Of a DNA stretch of 64,000 bases, positions 10,069-20,385 are shown in pieces (positions within the stretch are counted from its first letter, which is position 1; each line of letters starts with the position of its first letter). The position numbers and the translations under genes are program-made. The notes beneath the pieces were generated by a model that did no database searches, was not told where the DNA came from, and was given only the letters and a program-made list of their open reading frames with translations. Source of the stretch: Meconema thalassinum. Its lineage: Eukaryota; Arthropoda; Insecta; Orthoptera; Tettigoniidae. The stretch is taken from positions 983,380,482 to 983,444,481 of the forward strand of contig OX336389.2 in NCBI GenBank assembly GCA_946902985.2, in the 5' to 3' direction.

Positions 10069-13000
10069 CTATACGCTAAAATATTCAACTACTGAGTAAA
10101 AACAATGGCACTGCAGATAAGCTTTCAACATTCTATCAAAGGTTTTTATTTTTGGGGCCAGTTTTATATACTGGGGTAGTTTATTGTATAATTTAACTCC
10201 AGTGTGAAAAGTTCCTTTTTGATATATGCTTGTGTGTGTGTGTGAAATATGAATGTTTTGATTTTGTCTTGTGTTATGCCTATGAACATCATTGTTTGTT
10301 TTAAGAAAAACATCTTTATTCATTAAATTCTTTTTAAAAAACATAATACTTTCAAAGATATATATGCAGGGCAGTGGGAGAATGTTTAAATCTTTAAACA
10401 GAGGTCTACATGATTCTCTCGAGTGTACATTTGCCATAATTCTAATCGCTCTCTTTTGTATCCTAAACGTGCTTAGTACATCTGGCGACATACCCCAAAA
10501 TATGATCCCATATCTTAAGTATGAATGGAAATAAGCAAAATAAGTATTTCTTAATGTGTGCATGCTAGTGCAGGTTTTCAAAATACGTAACGCAAAGCAC
10601 ATCGAGTTCAGTTTAGTATTCAGATATTGTATATGTTTATTCCATTTCAAGTCTTGTTGTATCCATAGTCCTAAAAACTTTGTTTCTGATTTATTTTCTA
10701 TTTGATGACCATTTAATGTTATATTGGGCATCGCAGGATTCCTATTCTGTATAGTGTGGAAATTTAGACATACTGTCTTTTTATAGTTTATTATGAGGCG
10801 ATTATCTTGTGACCATTTGGTTAACTCTCCTGTAACGGAGTCAGCAGACTGCTGTATGACCTGTTTAGTTTCACCTTTTATTACGAGTGTTGTATCGTCC
10901 GCAAACAAAATTTCCTTATGTGAATGAACGTTCTGTGTTATATCATTGATATATAGAAGAAAGAGTAGTGGGCCCAAAACCGATCCCTGGGGTACTCCAA
11001 ATTCAATAATTCCCTCATTGGACAATGTTTCATTAAGTAATTTGGTTCCATCATCCTTGTGTCTCAAGCTTACTATTTGTTTACGCCTTGTTAAGTAAGA
11101 CTCTATCCATTTATTAGCTAGACCTCTAACACCATATTGATTTAGTTTGGTAAGGAGGATTTTATGGTCAACTACATCAAATGCTTTCGATAAATCCAAG
11201 AATAGGCCAGTTACATGTTCCTTATTGTCAATTAATTTCAGTATACTATTACTACATTCGTAAATTGCTGTCTGTGTAGATTTTTCCGTTCTAAATCCAT
11301 GTTGTGAGTTTGATAATATTTTATTTTTTTCTATGAAACTTATCAGTCTCTTATACATAATTTTTTCCACAATTTTTGCAATACCAGTTGGTAAGGTAAT
11401 AGGACGATAGTTATCTAATTCATCTTTTGAACCATTTTTGTGCACTGGAATTACTTTTGATAACTTCAAAATATCCGGGTAAGTTCCTGAGAGAATTGAA
11501 CTGTTTATTAAGTGCGTAAGTGGATTTATTATATTTTCTGCACATTTCTTTAAAATTGCATCAGGGATGCCATCAATGCCAGCACAGAATTTATTTTTTA
11601 GCTCTTTTATAACTATTCTTACCTCTTCACTTGTGACATGATTTATAAATAAAGAATCACTGCATATATTTATTTTATTATTAGAATTTAGTGTATTTAC
11701 CTGTGATTTATTTAATAATTTTTGCGGAATTTCCAGAAAATAGTCATTAAAAGTGTTTGCTATTTCCTCTGGATTATTAATCACTTTATTATTTCTGGTC
11801 AGTGTAATGTTCCTTTGTATTTTAGCAGATTTTCCAGTTTCTTTCTTTATTACAGACCACATAGCCCTGTTTTTATTAGATGATTGGGAAATAAAATTAT
11901 CATTATGCATTTTCTTTGCTAGTCTTATTACCTTATTTAATATGCTAGTGTATTTTTTGTAGTATAAATTGAATTCAGGTGTTGTGTGGTATTGTTTATA
12001 TAATTTGTGTAGAAATTTCTTTCTTTGACATGAATTTATAATCCCTGTTGTTATCCAATTGCTAGTTTTGTTATTTTGAACAGTTCTTCGTTTAAAGGGG
12101 AATGCTATTTCAAAATAGTGTCTTAGGGTACTGTTAAATGCATTAAATTTATCATTTACATTTTCTAGTTCATAAATTTCTGACCATGTTTCCTTATTTA
12201 ATAAGTCATTGAAATATGTAACATTTGATTCAGTGAATGACCTGCACTTTGATTTTACTCCATTATCATTATTATTGATTACTTCGGATACTTCAAAACT
12301 TAGTATTTGTCCATGGTGGTCACTAAAACCCGGACAATAGACTTCTATTGAATGGTGATATTTATCTGTATTTATAAAAATTTGATCAGGAGTGGTTTTA
12401 CTAAATTTTGTTATTCTTGTTGGTGTATTTACTGTAGGTTTCAGTCCATAGGAAATTAGTAACTGGTTTAATAATTCACAATTTCTATCAAGTTTTAAGA
12501 AATCCACATTTACATCCCCACAAATTATTATATCGAAATTTACTTTGCTCATGTTATTGAGTAACAATTCTAGTTTATCTATAAATAGAGGAAACTTTCC
12601 TGACGGAGAACGGTATACGCATACAATTATTAACTTAAACTGCTGAATTTTTACGGCAGAGAATTCAAAATCCTGTTCCATAATTAGATAATCATAAGCT
12701 GTTATCTGTTCATGATCTAAATTATTTCTTAAGAAGATGCAAGTACCACCATGGCTAATATTAGATCTAGAGTATTTACTAGCTTGTATAAACCCTGGGA
12801 ATTGAATTAATTCGAGTTGTTCCTCTTTCAGCCAATGTTCTGAAATACATAGTGCTGAGATGTCTTTAAGTTCATTTTTAAGCATTAGATTTATGTAATC
12901 AATTTTATTATAAAGAGACTGGACATTCTGGTGGTAAATTTTAAATTTGTTACTTTTGCAAGCTTGTGTTGGTGATTTATTTACATTATTATTATCATAA

Positions 13001-13125
13001 TTGTTATTATTATTGTTGCTAGTCAAATCCGAAATACCATTGTTGCACTCCGTTAAATTTGACTTCAAAAGATGTGAATGCCAAACCTCACGTTTGGCTT
13101 CTTCTACCAGTTTCCCTGCTTCCAC
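10069..13125 (-). CDS. LINE ORF2: endonuclease plus reverse transcriptase
   Basis: A 1018-residue uninterrupted frame. Residues about 60-310 form an APE-like endonuclease: YHQNVQSLYNK, ISEHWL, GGTCIFLRN, CGDVNVDFL, TPDQIFI and GFSDHHGQI (catalytic His). Residues about 500-800 form the reverse transcriptase: LDNYRPITLPTGIAKIVEK, SQHGFRTEKST, LFLDLSKAFDVVDHKIL (Asp), GVPQGSVLGPLLF and LFADDTTLV (Asp pair, near 10894-10905). The tail is a RT thumb with RYGIIFWG. No ATG begins the frame: the first usable codon given here is GTG at 13125, 22 bases before the end of ORF1, so reinitiation after ORF1 or a start further in is likely. All catalytic residues I can check are present. Confidence 0.9.
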   Translation of the reverse strand: MEAGKLVEEAKREVWHSHLLKSNLTECNNGISDLTSNNNNNNYDNNNVNKSPTQACKSNKFKIYHQNVQSLYNKIDYINLMLKNELKDISALCISEHWLKEEQLELIQFPGFIQASKYSRSNISHGGTCIFLRNNLDHEQITAYDYLIMEQDFEFSAVKIQQFKLIIVCVYRSPSGKFPLFIDKLELLLNNMSKVNFDIIICGDVNVDFLKLDRNCELLNQLLISYGLKPTVNTPTRITKFSKTTPDQIFINTDKYHHSIEVYCPGFSDHHGQILSFEVSEVINNNDNGVKSKCRSFTESNVTYFNDLLNKETWSEIYELENVNDKFNAFNSTLRHYFEIAFPFKRRTVQNNKTSNWITTGIINSCQRKKFLHKLYKQYHTTPEFNLYYKKYTSILNKVIRLAKKMHNDNFISQSSNKNRAMWSVIKKETGKSAKIQRNITLTRNNKVINNPEEIANTFNDYFLEIPQKLLNKSQVNTLNSNNKINICSDSLFINHVTSEEVRIVIKELKNKFCAGIDGIPDAILKKCAENIINPLTHLINSSILSGTYPDILKLSKVIPVHKNGSKDELDNYRPITLPTGIAKIVEKIMYKRLISFIEKNKILSNSQHGFRTEKSTQTAIYECSNSILKLIDNKEHVTGLFLDLSKAFDVVDHKILLTKLNQYGVRGLANKWIESYLTRRKQIVSLRHKDDGTKLLNETLSNEGIIEFGVPQGSVLGPLLFLLYINDITQNVHSHKEILFADDTTLVIKGETKQVIQQSADSVTGELTKWSQDNRLIINYKKTVCLNFHTIQNRNPAMPNITLNGHQIENKSETKFLGLWIQQDLKWNKHIQYLNTKLNSMCFALRILKTCTSMHTLRNTYFAYFHSYLRYGIIFWGMSPDVLSTFRIQKRAIRIMANVHSRESCRPLFKDLNILPLPCIYIFESIMFFKKNLMNKDVFLKTNNDVHRHNTRQNQNIHISHTHTSIYQKGTFHTGVKLYNKLPQYIKLAPKIKTFDRMLKAYLQCHCFYSVVEYFSV

Positions 13126-14129
13126 TCTAATGATATTACTGTTGAATTATTCTTACCATTTGAATTTACAATTTTGCAGATTTCATCACTAAGATACTCT
13201 TTTCCTAATCTATTTAAGTGTAGGCCATGCCGAGTGTGGAACTTCCTGTCTAATTTACTTACATCTACAATTTGGACATTTGGAAAACTCTTACAAATTT
13301 TATGAATTTTTCCATTTGTAGCCTCTATTTCTACATTTACACATGACTTGGGAATTAAATCGTGTCTCTGCGGAATATTTACAATAATGACATTTGTTTT
13401 TTGCATGGATGGCAATGTACCCTTTAAATCTTTGATTACCTTTTTACTCTCATTTCTATAGACGTCGTTTGCTCCAGCGATGATCACTGCGTAGTCCTTT
13501 GCAGTAAGGGACGCACACTCTCCTATCATCCCGTTCGTGACTTCTGCAATCTGAGCTCCTGGCTTCACTGTCGAAGTGACCTCCATTTCTCGGCTTCTCT
13601 CCAAAACGCTTGCTGCTACATCTCGCCCATGGCTATCCGCAAATATCCGCATCTTCCTGGATTTTCTCTTTATCACTTTCTTCTTTTCTTCTTGAGGAAA
13701 GTCATCATTTTCTTCGACAAGCACTCCAAATGAATTTTAGATGGGAATTTCAGTTACATGTACTCCATTTATAGGCCTAGGCTTATTCAATCTTACCTTA
13801 CCAGCAATCACTGTCGACCAAGTTTCCTTGCTTTCCTCTCTGTTTCCTTTTAATTTATTCAACTCTTCCATTAACTTAGCAATATCTTCCTTTAGCAGCT
13901 TTATAATTTCGTCTTTTGAGGACAGTTCGTTTCTCAGGTTATGACATTCGCATGACGGTAGCGGTAGGCCTACATTACGACAATCGGTTTCACTTTTCTC
14001 CTCATTCAATTTTACCTGAGATCTTGTGACGATTTTATTTGCATTTTTTACTTTTATTTTGCACGACGAGCATAAATCCGTTACGGTTACACAACCTGAC
14101 GAGATACTAACACTGTTTACTGTCGTCAT
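13104..14129 (-). pseudogene. LINE ORF1: coiled coil plus SGNH esterase, one in-frame stop
   Basis: Two segments in the same frame are separated by one TAA (13737-13739). The upstream part (14129-13740, 130 residues) has Cys pairs (DLCSSCKIKV, SCECHNLRNEL) and a leucine-rich coiled coil (EIIKLLKEDIAKLMEELNKL). The downstream part is an SGNH/GDSL-like esterase: block I FADSHGRDV (Ser), block III AGANDVYRN (Asn) and block V RHGLHLNRLG (His). The residue three before the catalytic His is His rather than Asp. The reading frame stays open on both sides of the stop, so this is either a young nonsense mutation or a read-through site. Such ORF1 esterases are known in CR1-type LINEs and are thought to assist RNP or membrane binding. 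Confidence 0.82.
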
Positions 14130-14603
14130 ACTAGAGATCTAAGTGAGCCTAGATGTTTACACCAAATTACACTAAATTTAATTTAATTATTACTACCTAA
14201 TAGAATTAATCTAATAACCTACCAATAAAGAAGAATGTGAAATACGTATATCTTCCAATCGGGTGAAGTCTCGTAAAAGCACCACTGCTCTACTTGGTTC
14301 AAACAGTGATTGAAGAAGTCACCGAATCTTTGGATACACGTTCCCACAACTTAGTTTAAGTTTATTAAATTATCAACAAGAATTTCTAAATACTATCAAT
14401 ATTCCGTATTACACTTGATCTGAGGAAAGTAACTTTATAGATTTTAAGCCTCTGTTATAATATTTTACCACTTTTATCAAATATTTACACTAGCTGCTAT
14501 TTCACTGCACTTTCACTGTGACGCCATCTTGTATATCTTGTATATCTTGTATATAAGCGTCAGATCTTGGTGAGTATACTGGATAAGCAAAGTGCTGCTC
14601 AAC

Positions 14604-14806
14604 ATGTCAGCAGTGTGGGGAAACAAGTTAGTACTAAAACTTACTGAACTGTACCAAAACCCTGAATTGTTATGGGACACTTCAAACCGGGATTACAAAA
14701 ACAACATTAAGAAAAACGATGCATAAGTGGATATAGCCAATGCATTGAAATAGTCAAGAAAAGATGTAGAGGCCAAAGTCCGTTCACAGTTTCTTTGTGA
14801 AATAAG
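14604..14806 (+). pseudogene. MADF-domain fragment with two stops
   Basis: Beginning at ATG 14604, the frame reads a MADF (Myb/SANT-like) DNA-binding domain: KLTELYQNPELLWDTSNRDY followed by KNNIKKNDA, a stop, VDIANALK, a stop, and SRKDVEAKVRSQF. The Trp and Tyr spacing and the DYKN block match the family. Two in-frame stops (TAA near 14724 and TAG near 14751) show it is dead. MADF proteins occur both as host transcription factors and as accessory proteins of Harbinger transposons. It lies next to the 5' end of the CR1-type LINE, with no other piece of a gene visible. Confidence 0.65.
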
Positions 14807-14809
14807 GAA

Positions 14810-16177
14810 TTTAATTGAGAGTCTGATTGCAGGGCCAAAAGCATTCCGTAATATCATGTGTTGCTTTGTTATGGAAGGCGCAATCATAACAAAGTTTCAA
14901 AATCTGTTATTGTCATTTGAGTAAAATTTACAAATGATTCGTCAGGCATTCAAAGATCACTTGAGATATATACTGTACTCTTCTTTGTCTTTGTGGTAGG
15001 TAGTTCTGCGCCCACCTCCTTCTCTTTCTCTTTTTTTTTTTTTCTGCATTTTGATACACTTACAATGATGTACGCAGCGCTGATCAAGACAACCATCTCG
15101 GGCGACATCTCTGCAACAACTGGCTAGTGTGTACACGCAAAATGACCCATGCCATTGTTCTGTGCAACTCGCACTGGAACTTGTTCCGCAACTTGTGCCC
15201 TAGTGAATACATGACTTGAAGTACACATCAAATTCAGGACATTAGATTCATCTCCTTTCGAAACAATATTCACTAAAATCTTAAAGTCTTCCAAATGCAT
15301 GCTACTAACAAGGGAAGTGATCAAGGCACTACCCTCAAATTTTGATGAAGCTCAGGAGAGGGGTAGCTGAGGTAACGCATATTACTGGACTGAAAACTGT
15401 GTCGGCTCAAATTAATATTCAGCCATTTTATACCACGAAAAGTGAGAACCTTCGGCACATGCCAATGAGAACAATGGCGCACAAAGAGCAGCCAGAAATT
15501 AACGCAAACTGTTGGCTGAGTTGGCCTGTCCTGCCGCTCAAATGCTGCACACGATAGACCTGCAAAGTAAATATAGTACCACACATCTTCTACATAAGCA
15601 GAATAGTAGGTAACTGTGCACACGGAGTTAGCAGTCCTTGCAAATGAGATACTGTAGTTATAGAAACAGTGTCTGACTGTCAAACATAACAACCATCAAC
15701 TCATGAAACATTGTTCTGTGCTTTCAAAACATCTTTGTAGAGTGTGAGGAAACATCTACTGCAGTTATAGCTGCAAAGGTGGGTTTTGGTATGAATTCAT
15801 ATGAGAATGCTATGGCTGATGAAGGTTTCTACAAAAACCGAAACATGTACCGCAAATATATAGTAATAAAAGATATTCATATGAATTCATCTGTAAGCAT
15901 ATTCAAGAATGCATTTAGAAAATGTGAATCGTGTTTATTTTAATAGCCCAATTCTGACCAACACCTTGCATTTGCCATGCTCTCATCGGCATGCACCAAA
16001 TTTTCTCATATTTCATGTTATAAAATGACCTTGAATATTAATTTGGGCCGGTATGCCTTTCATCCAGGAAATGTACAGTCGCTCGAACAAAGAATGAGCA
16101 CACTCTTTGAAACTCTTTTGGCCAAGTCCCAATGGCGGGTTTACACAAGAACCTTTACAGAGGTTATAAGTACCGTA
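14810..16177. other. Intergenic or intronic, no gene recognised
   Basis: I see no coding exon, RNA gene or complete transposon here. There is a pyrimidine tract with T11 (about 15024-15042). A string GAAGGTTTCTACAAAAACCGAAACATG (here 15821-15847, shown only by position and in part) has the short inverted 'gaaGGTTTctacaAAACCgaaac' look often found at repeat ends. Short frames are random by composition. Confidence 0.5.
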
Positions 16178-16179
16178 TA

Positions 16180-17092
16180 TAGGGTCTTTCATATAAAGTA
16201 AGAACGGCAAGCGGCAGTTTTGTTATTCGCTACTGGGGTGGCCTTGACCGAGCTTGTGGCGCGCCATGGTCCCCTGCTGTACTATTGAAAGCGCACACAT
16301 AGTACATTGAAGTTCCGATGGACTGTATAAAAATAATAGATTGACATACCAAACTGATTTTACTACTAAATGTTTGCTTGTTTTATTCTTATGTTTCAAC
16401 ATAATCGCCAAAACGATTGAGACATTTGTCGTATCGTTACACCAGCTTTCCAATGCCCTCGGCAAAATATTCTGCCGCCACTGAGGTGGGTACGTCTGGA
16501 GAGATTCCTGAAGTTTTTCCTTTTTGGCTAGGCGTTGCCGCCCAACCATACCTTCAATTCTCGAAAAAGGTGAAAACCATTCACGACCACACTGTACCAA
16601 CGTTACAGTAGATTTTTCAAAGAATTCAAGTGTGAAGTTTTGGACCATCGGCCGTTTAGTCCAAACCAGCACTGAATGATTTTCACCTTTCTCGAGAATT
16701 GAAGGTATGGTTCGGCGCCAACGCCTCGTCAAAAAGGAAAAACTTGAAGAGACTGTCCAGACGTACCCACCTCAGTGGCGGCAGAATATTTTGCCGAGGG
16801 CATTGGAAAGTTGTAACGATACGACAAATGTTTCAATCGTTTTGGTGATTATGTTGAGACATACGAATATAACAAGCAAACATTGAGTAGTAAAATCAGT
16901 TCGGTATGTCAATCTGTTGTTTTTATACAGTCCATCGGAACTTGAAAAAGTAAACAGCCCTCGTATGTACTACGCGCGCGCTTTCAATAGTACAGCAGGG
17001 GGCCGTGGCGTGACACAAGCTCGGCCAAGGCCATTGTAGCAGCGAATAACAAAACTGCCGCTTGCCGTTCTTATTTTATATGAAAGACCCTG
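16180..17092. mobile_element. Palindromic mariner: two 3' ends head to head
   Basis: The arms 16180-16584 and about 16673-17092 are inverted copies of each other, separated by roughly 88 bp. Both termini read (T/C)AGGGTCTTTCATATAAA and are flanked by TA (16178-16179 and 17093-17094). Each arm encodes a mariner transposase C-terminus. The left arm, read on the minus strand, has FAEGIGKLV, a stop, then RYDKCLNRFGDYVET; the right arm carries the same ending on the plus strand. So the element is not a normal mariner with 5' and 3' ends but a fold-back made from two 3' ends. A transcript through it would form a 400-bp hairpin. Confidence 0.88.
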
Positions 17093-17100
17093 TATATTAC

Positions 17101-17256
17101 AAGGTTACTCTACATATTCCTTTGAGTTTTGGCTCTGGACTTGAGAACTAAATAAGATGCACTCTTGGTAACTGCACAATTTGTTAAATGTTGTTCTTTC
17201 TTGTTTAGTTCTCAAAGCCAGATTCAAAAACCCAAAGGATCAAGTAGAGTAACCTC
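17101..17256. repeat. Small palindromic MITE-like repeat
   Basis: Sequence at 17101-17152 (AGGTTACTCTAC...GAGAACTA) returns inverted at 17206-17256 (TAGTTCTC...GTAGAGTAACCT). It adjoins the TA after the palindromic mariner. A related half-copy lies at about 53946-54057, with CCAAAACTCAAAGGAATGAG and GTAGAATAACCTTG. This suggests a dispersed non-autonomous element about 155 bp long. Confidence 0.65.
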
Positions 17257-17480
17257 ATAGCATATACATGTAATACCATTGTTGAAGTTCTTGTGTAAAC
17301 CCACACCATTGATGTATTTGGGGCCATTACTTAATAAAATAAGTGTATTGAATCACAATTATTCATGAGTGGAAGGAGTGTGTTCACATAGCGAGGCATA
17401 CAGCTTACTGCAGTCGTATGTGTTCCTTTCTAATGTCGCTGAGGATCATGGTGTTAATATAGCTTACTTGTGTCTCTTAG

Positions 17481-17623
17481 GTAACCATGAAAGTGAGAGC
17501 ATGAATAAAATGTACGGATTTGATGGAGAAGTTAAAGCGAAGTATACACCCAAGATGAGTGAATTATTCACAGAGGTCTACAACTGGTTGCCCTTAGCGC
17601 ACCTTATTAACAAAAAAGTGCTG
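17481..17623 (+). CDS. PPP5C: PP5 (PPP5C) catalytic-domain exon
   Basis: This 143-bp exon encodes [20 protein letters not shown], then [20 protein letters not shown] and HLINKKVL, from the metallophosphatase domain of serine/threonine-protein phosphatase 5. The GNHE signature supplies an Asn metal ligand and the catalytic His of the PPP family. The acceptor is TGTGTCTCTTAG|GT and the donor CTG|GTAAGT. The exon starts with the last two bases of the Gly codon and ends in phase 0, matching the next exon. EVKAKYT is typical of PP5 rather than PP1, PP2A or calcineurin. PP5 is a cytosolic and nuclear phosphatase with N-terminal TPR repeats that bind Hsp90. The TPR exons are not visible upstream. 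The symbol is the vertebrate name (PpD3 in Drosophila). Confidence 0.93.
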
Positions 17624-20297
17624 GTAAGTACTTTATATCTGTATGTGATTGTGACCTAGAAATCTCTTTAAACTAGGTCTTCATTAATCTCATTGGCTGG
17701 TAATAACGAACTCCCCATGCGTGGTATGATTTGAATTCATTACTGTGCTCTTTGCAGTAGGCAGTTTTATTGCACTTATCCAATTAACTGGGTGAGAATT
17801 TTAATGGTTTAGTTTTTGATGTTGCTATGGTATTAAAAGCTGATTCCTCTATATATTTATAGGCCTACACTGTAATTTTCTTTAAAAATATACATTTTTG
17901 TAATTTAGCAGTGTTTTTTGGTAATTTTATTGCGTTAAATATGGTACAGTGTCATTGCACATTTTAATTTGTTTTGAATGGATTTTGTAATAACAATAAG
18001 AGAAACATATATAATACTTGGAATTTGTAATGTGAACTTCAATGTACTACTAGGGTGATCAACTCTCTTGTTGTTTAAGTGCTTTATTTTAAAATCTCCC
18101 GACTCCCTTATTAACTGATAAATTCTCCCCTCATTTCAGTTAGTGATCTAAGTCACTACTTTTAAATTGCAATAATTCATCCCACAAATATATTATTGAT
18201 ATTGACAGCTTAGTCAATAAATTTTGATATTAATATGGGCTGTAATAATTGAAAATAAATTGCAAGTGAATGAAACCACAGTCAGGATTCCAACGTGAAT
18301 CTGCTACATTCTAAGGAGGCACATTAGTTGCTTACACTGCTACAGATTCACTATGATAACACGCGCACATTTCAAGTCTTAGATGAAGACATAGGCATTA
18401 TTTTTTCTTCAGTATTTGGGGGAGAAAGTGAAGGGATCAACAGGATACTGTTCTAAATCAGGATCCCACACATTGTGAGGTGTGGTTGCTGCCTATGTTT
18501 AGACACTGCTTCTGATTTTTTGTACCAGAATCCTCTAATTCATATTAATTCTCCAACCCACTTGAACAACTCTTGTATCCTTCCAATCCCAATCACATTG
18601 AAAGAACATTAATTAAATTCATATATAATGGTTCTTCTGTTAGCTAGTTTTGGTTTCATTCCCCTATACTTTTCAATGGAAGTATGGTATTTAATACAGT
18701 AATTTTTATGAGCGTTGTTAATTCAAAGGCATGTATGAGGGGTAAGGTTTGAGCGAGTTGCTTGGTTTAGCACCATCTGAAAAAAAAAATCTGTCCACAG
18801 TTGCTCCCCTACGTTGTCAACTGTGAGTTGTGAATGAAATTAACCTTTTAAAACTAACTAAAGTTTCAATAATCTGATGTTAATTTGTCTTTGGCAACAC
18901 AAAGACTGTGAACAAATGGTACGTTGACTCAAAATCTCCTATTCATATATACATGTACAAGAGGCACAATATTAATCTTGTGAGAAAAAAAAATGAAAGA
19001 GAAGAAGAAGATGAAGAAGCATAAAAAAATGTATTGAAAAGTGGATAAAGTTTTAACAATATTGTTAACAGTTCAATACGGAAAAATAAAAAAAATGACA
19101 GTAGTCAAATGTATACTTCATCATAATTATCACCACCACCCGCCAATACAAGGGAAGTTACCTGCTTTCTTAGTTTAAGAGCTGGTTTCTAGATAAGACA
19201 AACGTTTGTCAGGCCATGTGAAAAATTAATATCATGTTGGAGCCACATTGACTGCAGTTATGACTAACTAAATGATTAGCCAAAGTCAGTACTATTCATT
19301 TACAGTATCTTTGTTATGGACTTAGGCTGATTTATCTAATGAATTGCTTGTCAGGTCCTGGAGTGCAGCATAAATGTTTGAATACTGTAGTTTATAACAT
19401 TGAAATGAAAATCCACAGCCTGCTTCCAGTCGACCAACCGGGTCAGGGAATGGAATGAATGAAGCCCCCATCTAGCAGCGAAGATATGAACTGTGCCGGC
19501 TGCCGAAGCCTGTCGCACTCCCCTGGGGCAATGATTAAATGAATGACAAATGAAATGATAGTGGAGAGTGTTGCGGAAATGAAATTGTGACTGGGAAAAC
19601 CGGAGTACCCGGAGAAAAACCTGTCTGTCTCCGCTTTGTCCAGCACAAATCTCACATGGAGTGACCGGGATTTGAACCACGGACCCAGCGGCGAGAGGCC
19701 GGCGTGCTGCCGCCTAAGCCACGGAGGCTCAGTTTATTACATTGTTTTTTTTTTTTTAATGAAAAGTTAACTTTTCTTACATCAAATAATTAACCCATTG
19801 TCATGCTAGAAGGAAATATTCGATCAAGGCTGAAGAATAGTAGGCTTGCAGACAATGCTGAACCTGCCACCAATTGCTGGTTGGTTGGTCCCTTATTGAC
19901 TTGACTCACTAGATTTTTGACCAATCAAGTATAAACAAAGGTTACAAATTGCACTGAAAGGTAACTTTACATTGAAAAATGGGCTTCTCCTATTTGAGGA
20001 TAAAAGTTAAGTCAGGATTCCTAGAAAATGGTTGTCCGTCATTGTTAATAAAGATTGAAAAGCAGACCCTAATTGTCTGTTTTTTGTACCGTAATTCTTT
20101 GTACCTGTAGTGATGTTCCCCTTATGAAGGAAAACATGATGGCTTCCTCCTACTCATGCTCCACCGCTGCACCACCACTATTGAATTCCAGATGTACTCT
20201 GATTACTGTTTATAGAGTGTGTTGGATATTTTGTCAAAATTAATTGTATGCTCCTGAAAATTGTACATAGTAATCATAGAAGTATTCTTGTTCTCAG
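17624..20297 (+). other. PP5 intron between the first two visible exons
   Basis: Starts with GTAAGT and ends TTCTCAG, 2674 bp. It contains one SINE (19403-19730) with its target duplication. Otherwise it is AT-rich sequence with A runs (for example 18961-19100) and no open frame or repeat that I recognise. Text from 17624 to 19388 and from 19745 to 20297 is unannotated. Confidence 0.85.
19403..19730 (-). mobile_element. tRNA-derived SINE, copy B, with 14-bp target duplication
   Basis: On the minus strand it begins GAGCCTCCGTGGCTTAGGCG (A box included), has the B box GGTTCAAATCC and ends GGATTTTCATTT. It is flanked by AGTTTAT(A/T)ACATTG at 19389-19402 and 19731-19744, a 14-bp duplication with one mismatch. 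This is direct evidence of insertion by target-primed reverse transcription. It keeps the CCTCTC.CCGCTGGGTCC segment that copy C lacks. Confidence 0.93.
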
Positions 20298-20385
20298 GTT
20301 ATGCATGGAGGTCTCTTCTCCAAAGATGATGTTACCCTAGATGACATTAGGAAGATAGACAGAAATAGGCAACCACCCGAAGAAG
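20298..20385 (+). CDS. PPP5C: PP5 (PPP5C) catalytic-domain exon
   Basis: This 88-bp exon reads [20 protein letters not shown] and DRNRQPPEE, then the first base of a Gly codon. The HGG motif contains a metal-binding His of the PPP family. The acceptor is TTCTCAG|GTT and the donor AAG|GTATGG. It joins in phase to the preceding exon (KKVL|VMHGGLF) and, across a 29.6-kb intron, to the exon at 49992 (G|GA CTC ATG), giving [18 protein letters not shown]. The run [18 protein letters not shown] is characteristic of PP5. Confidence 0.95.

Larger units (their letters stand above)
9758..14545 (-). mobile_element. CR1/Daphne-type LINE, near full length
   Basis: The minus-strand 3' end is a short (TCTA)n tail (about 9758-9776), preceded by roughly 290 bp of 3' untranslated sequence. 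ORF2 (endonuclease plus RT) lies at 10069-13125 and ORF1 (coiled coil plus SGNH esterase) at 13104-14129. An untranslated leader reaches at least 14520, where three copies of the 9-mer TATCTTGTA lie at about 14529-14555. The two-ORF layout, esterase-type ORF1 and microsatellite tail fit the CR1/L2/Daphne group of LINEs. No target duplication was found and the 5' boundary is approximate. Confidence 0.85.

Noticed and set aside
15821..15850. Regulatory hairpin around GGTTTCTACAAAAACC
   Set aside because: Short imperfect stem with no supporting context; probably a repeat end.
17369..17480. In-frame extension upstream of the PP5 exon ([11 protein letters not shown]...)
   Set aside because: It is not PP5-like and is separated from the exon by a clear acceptor TGTCTCTTAG; it is intron read-through.
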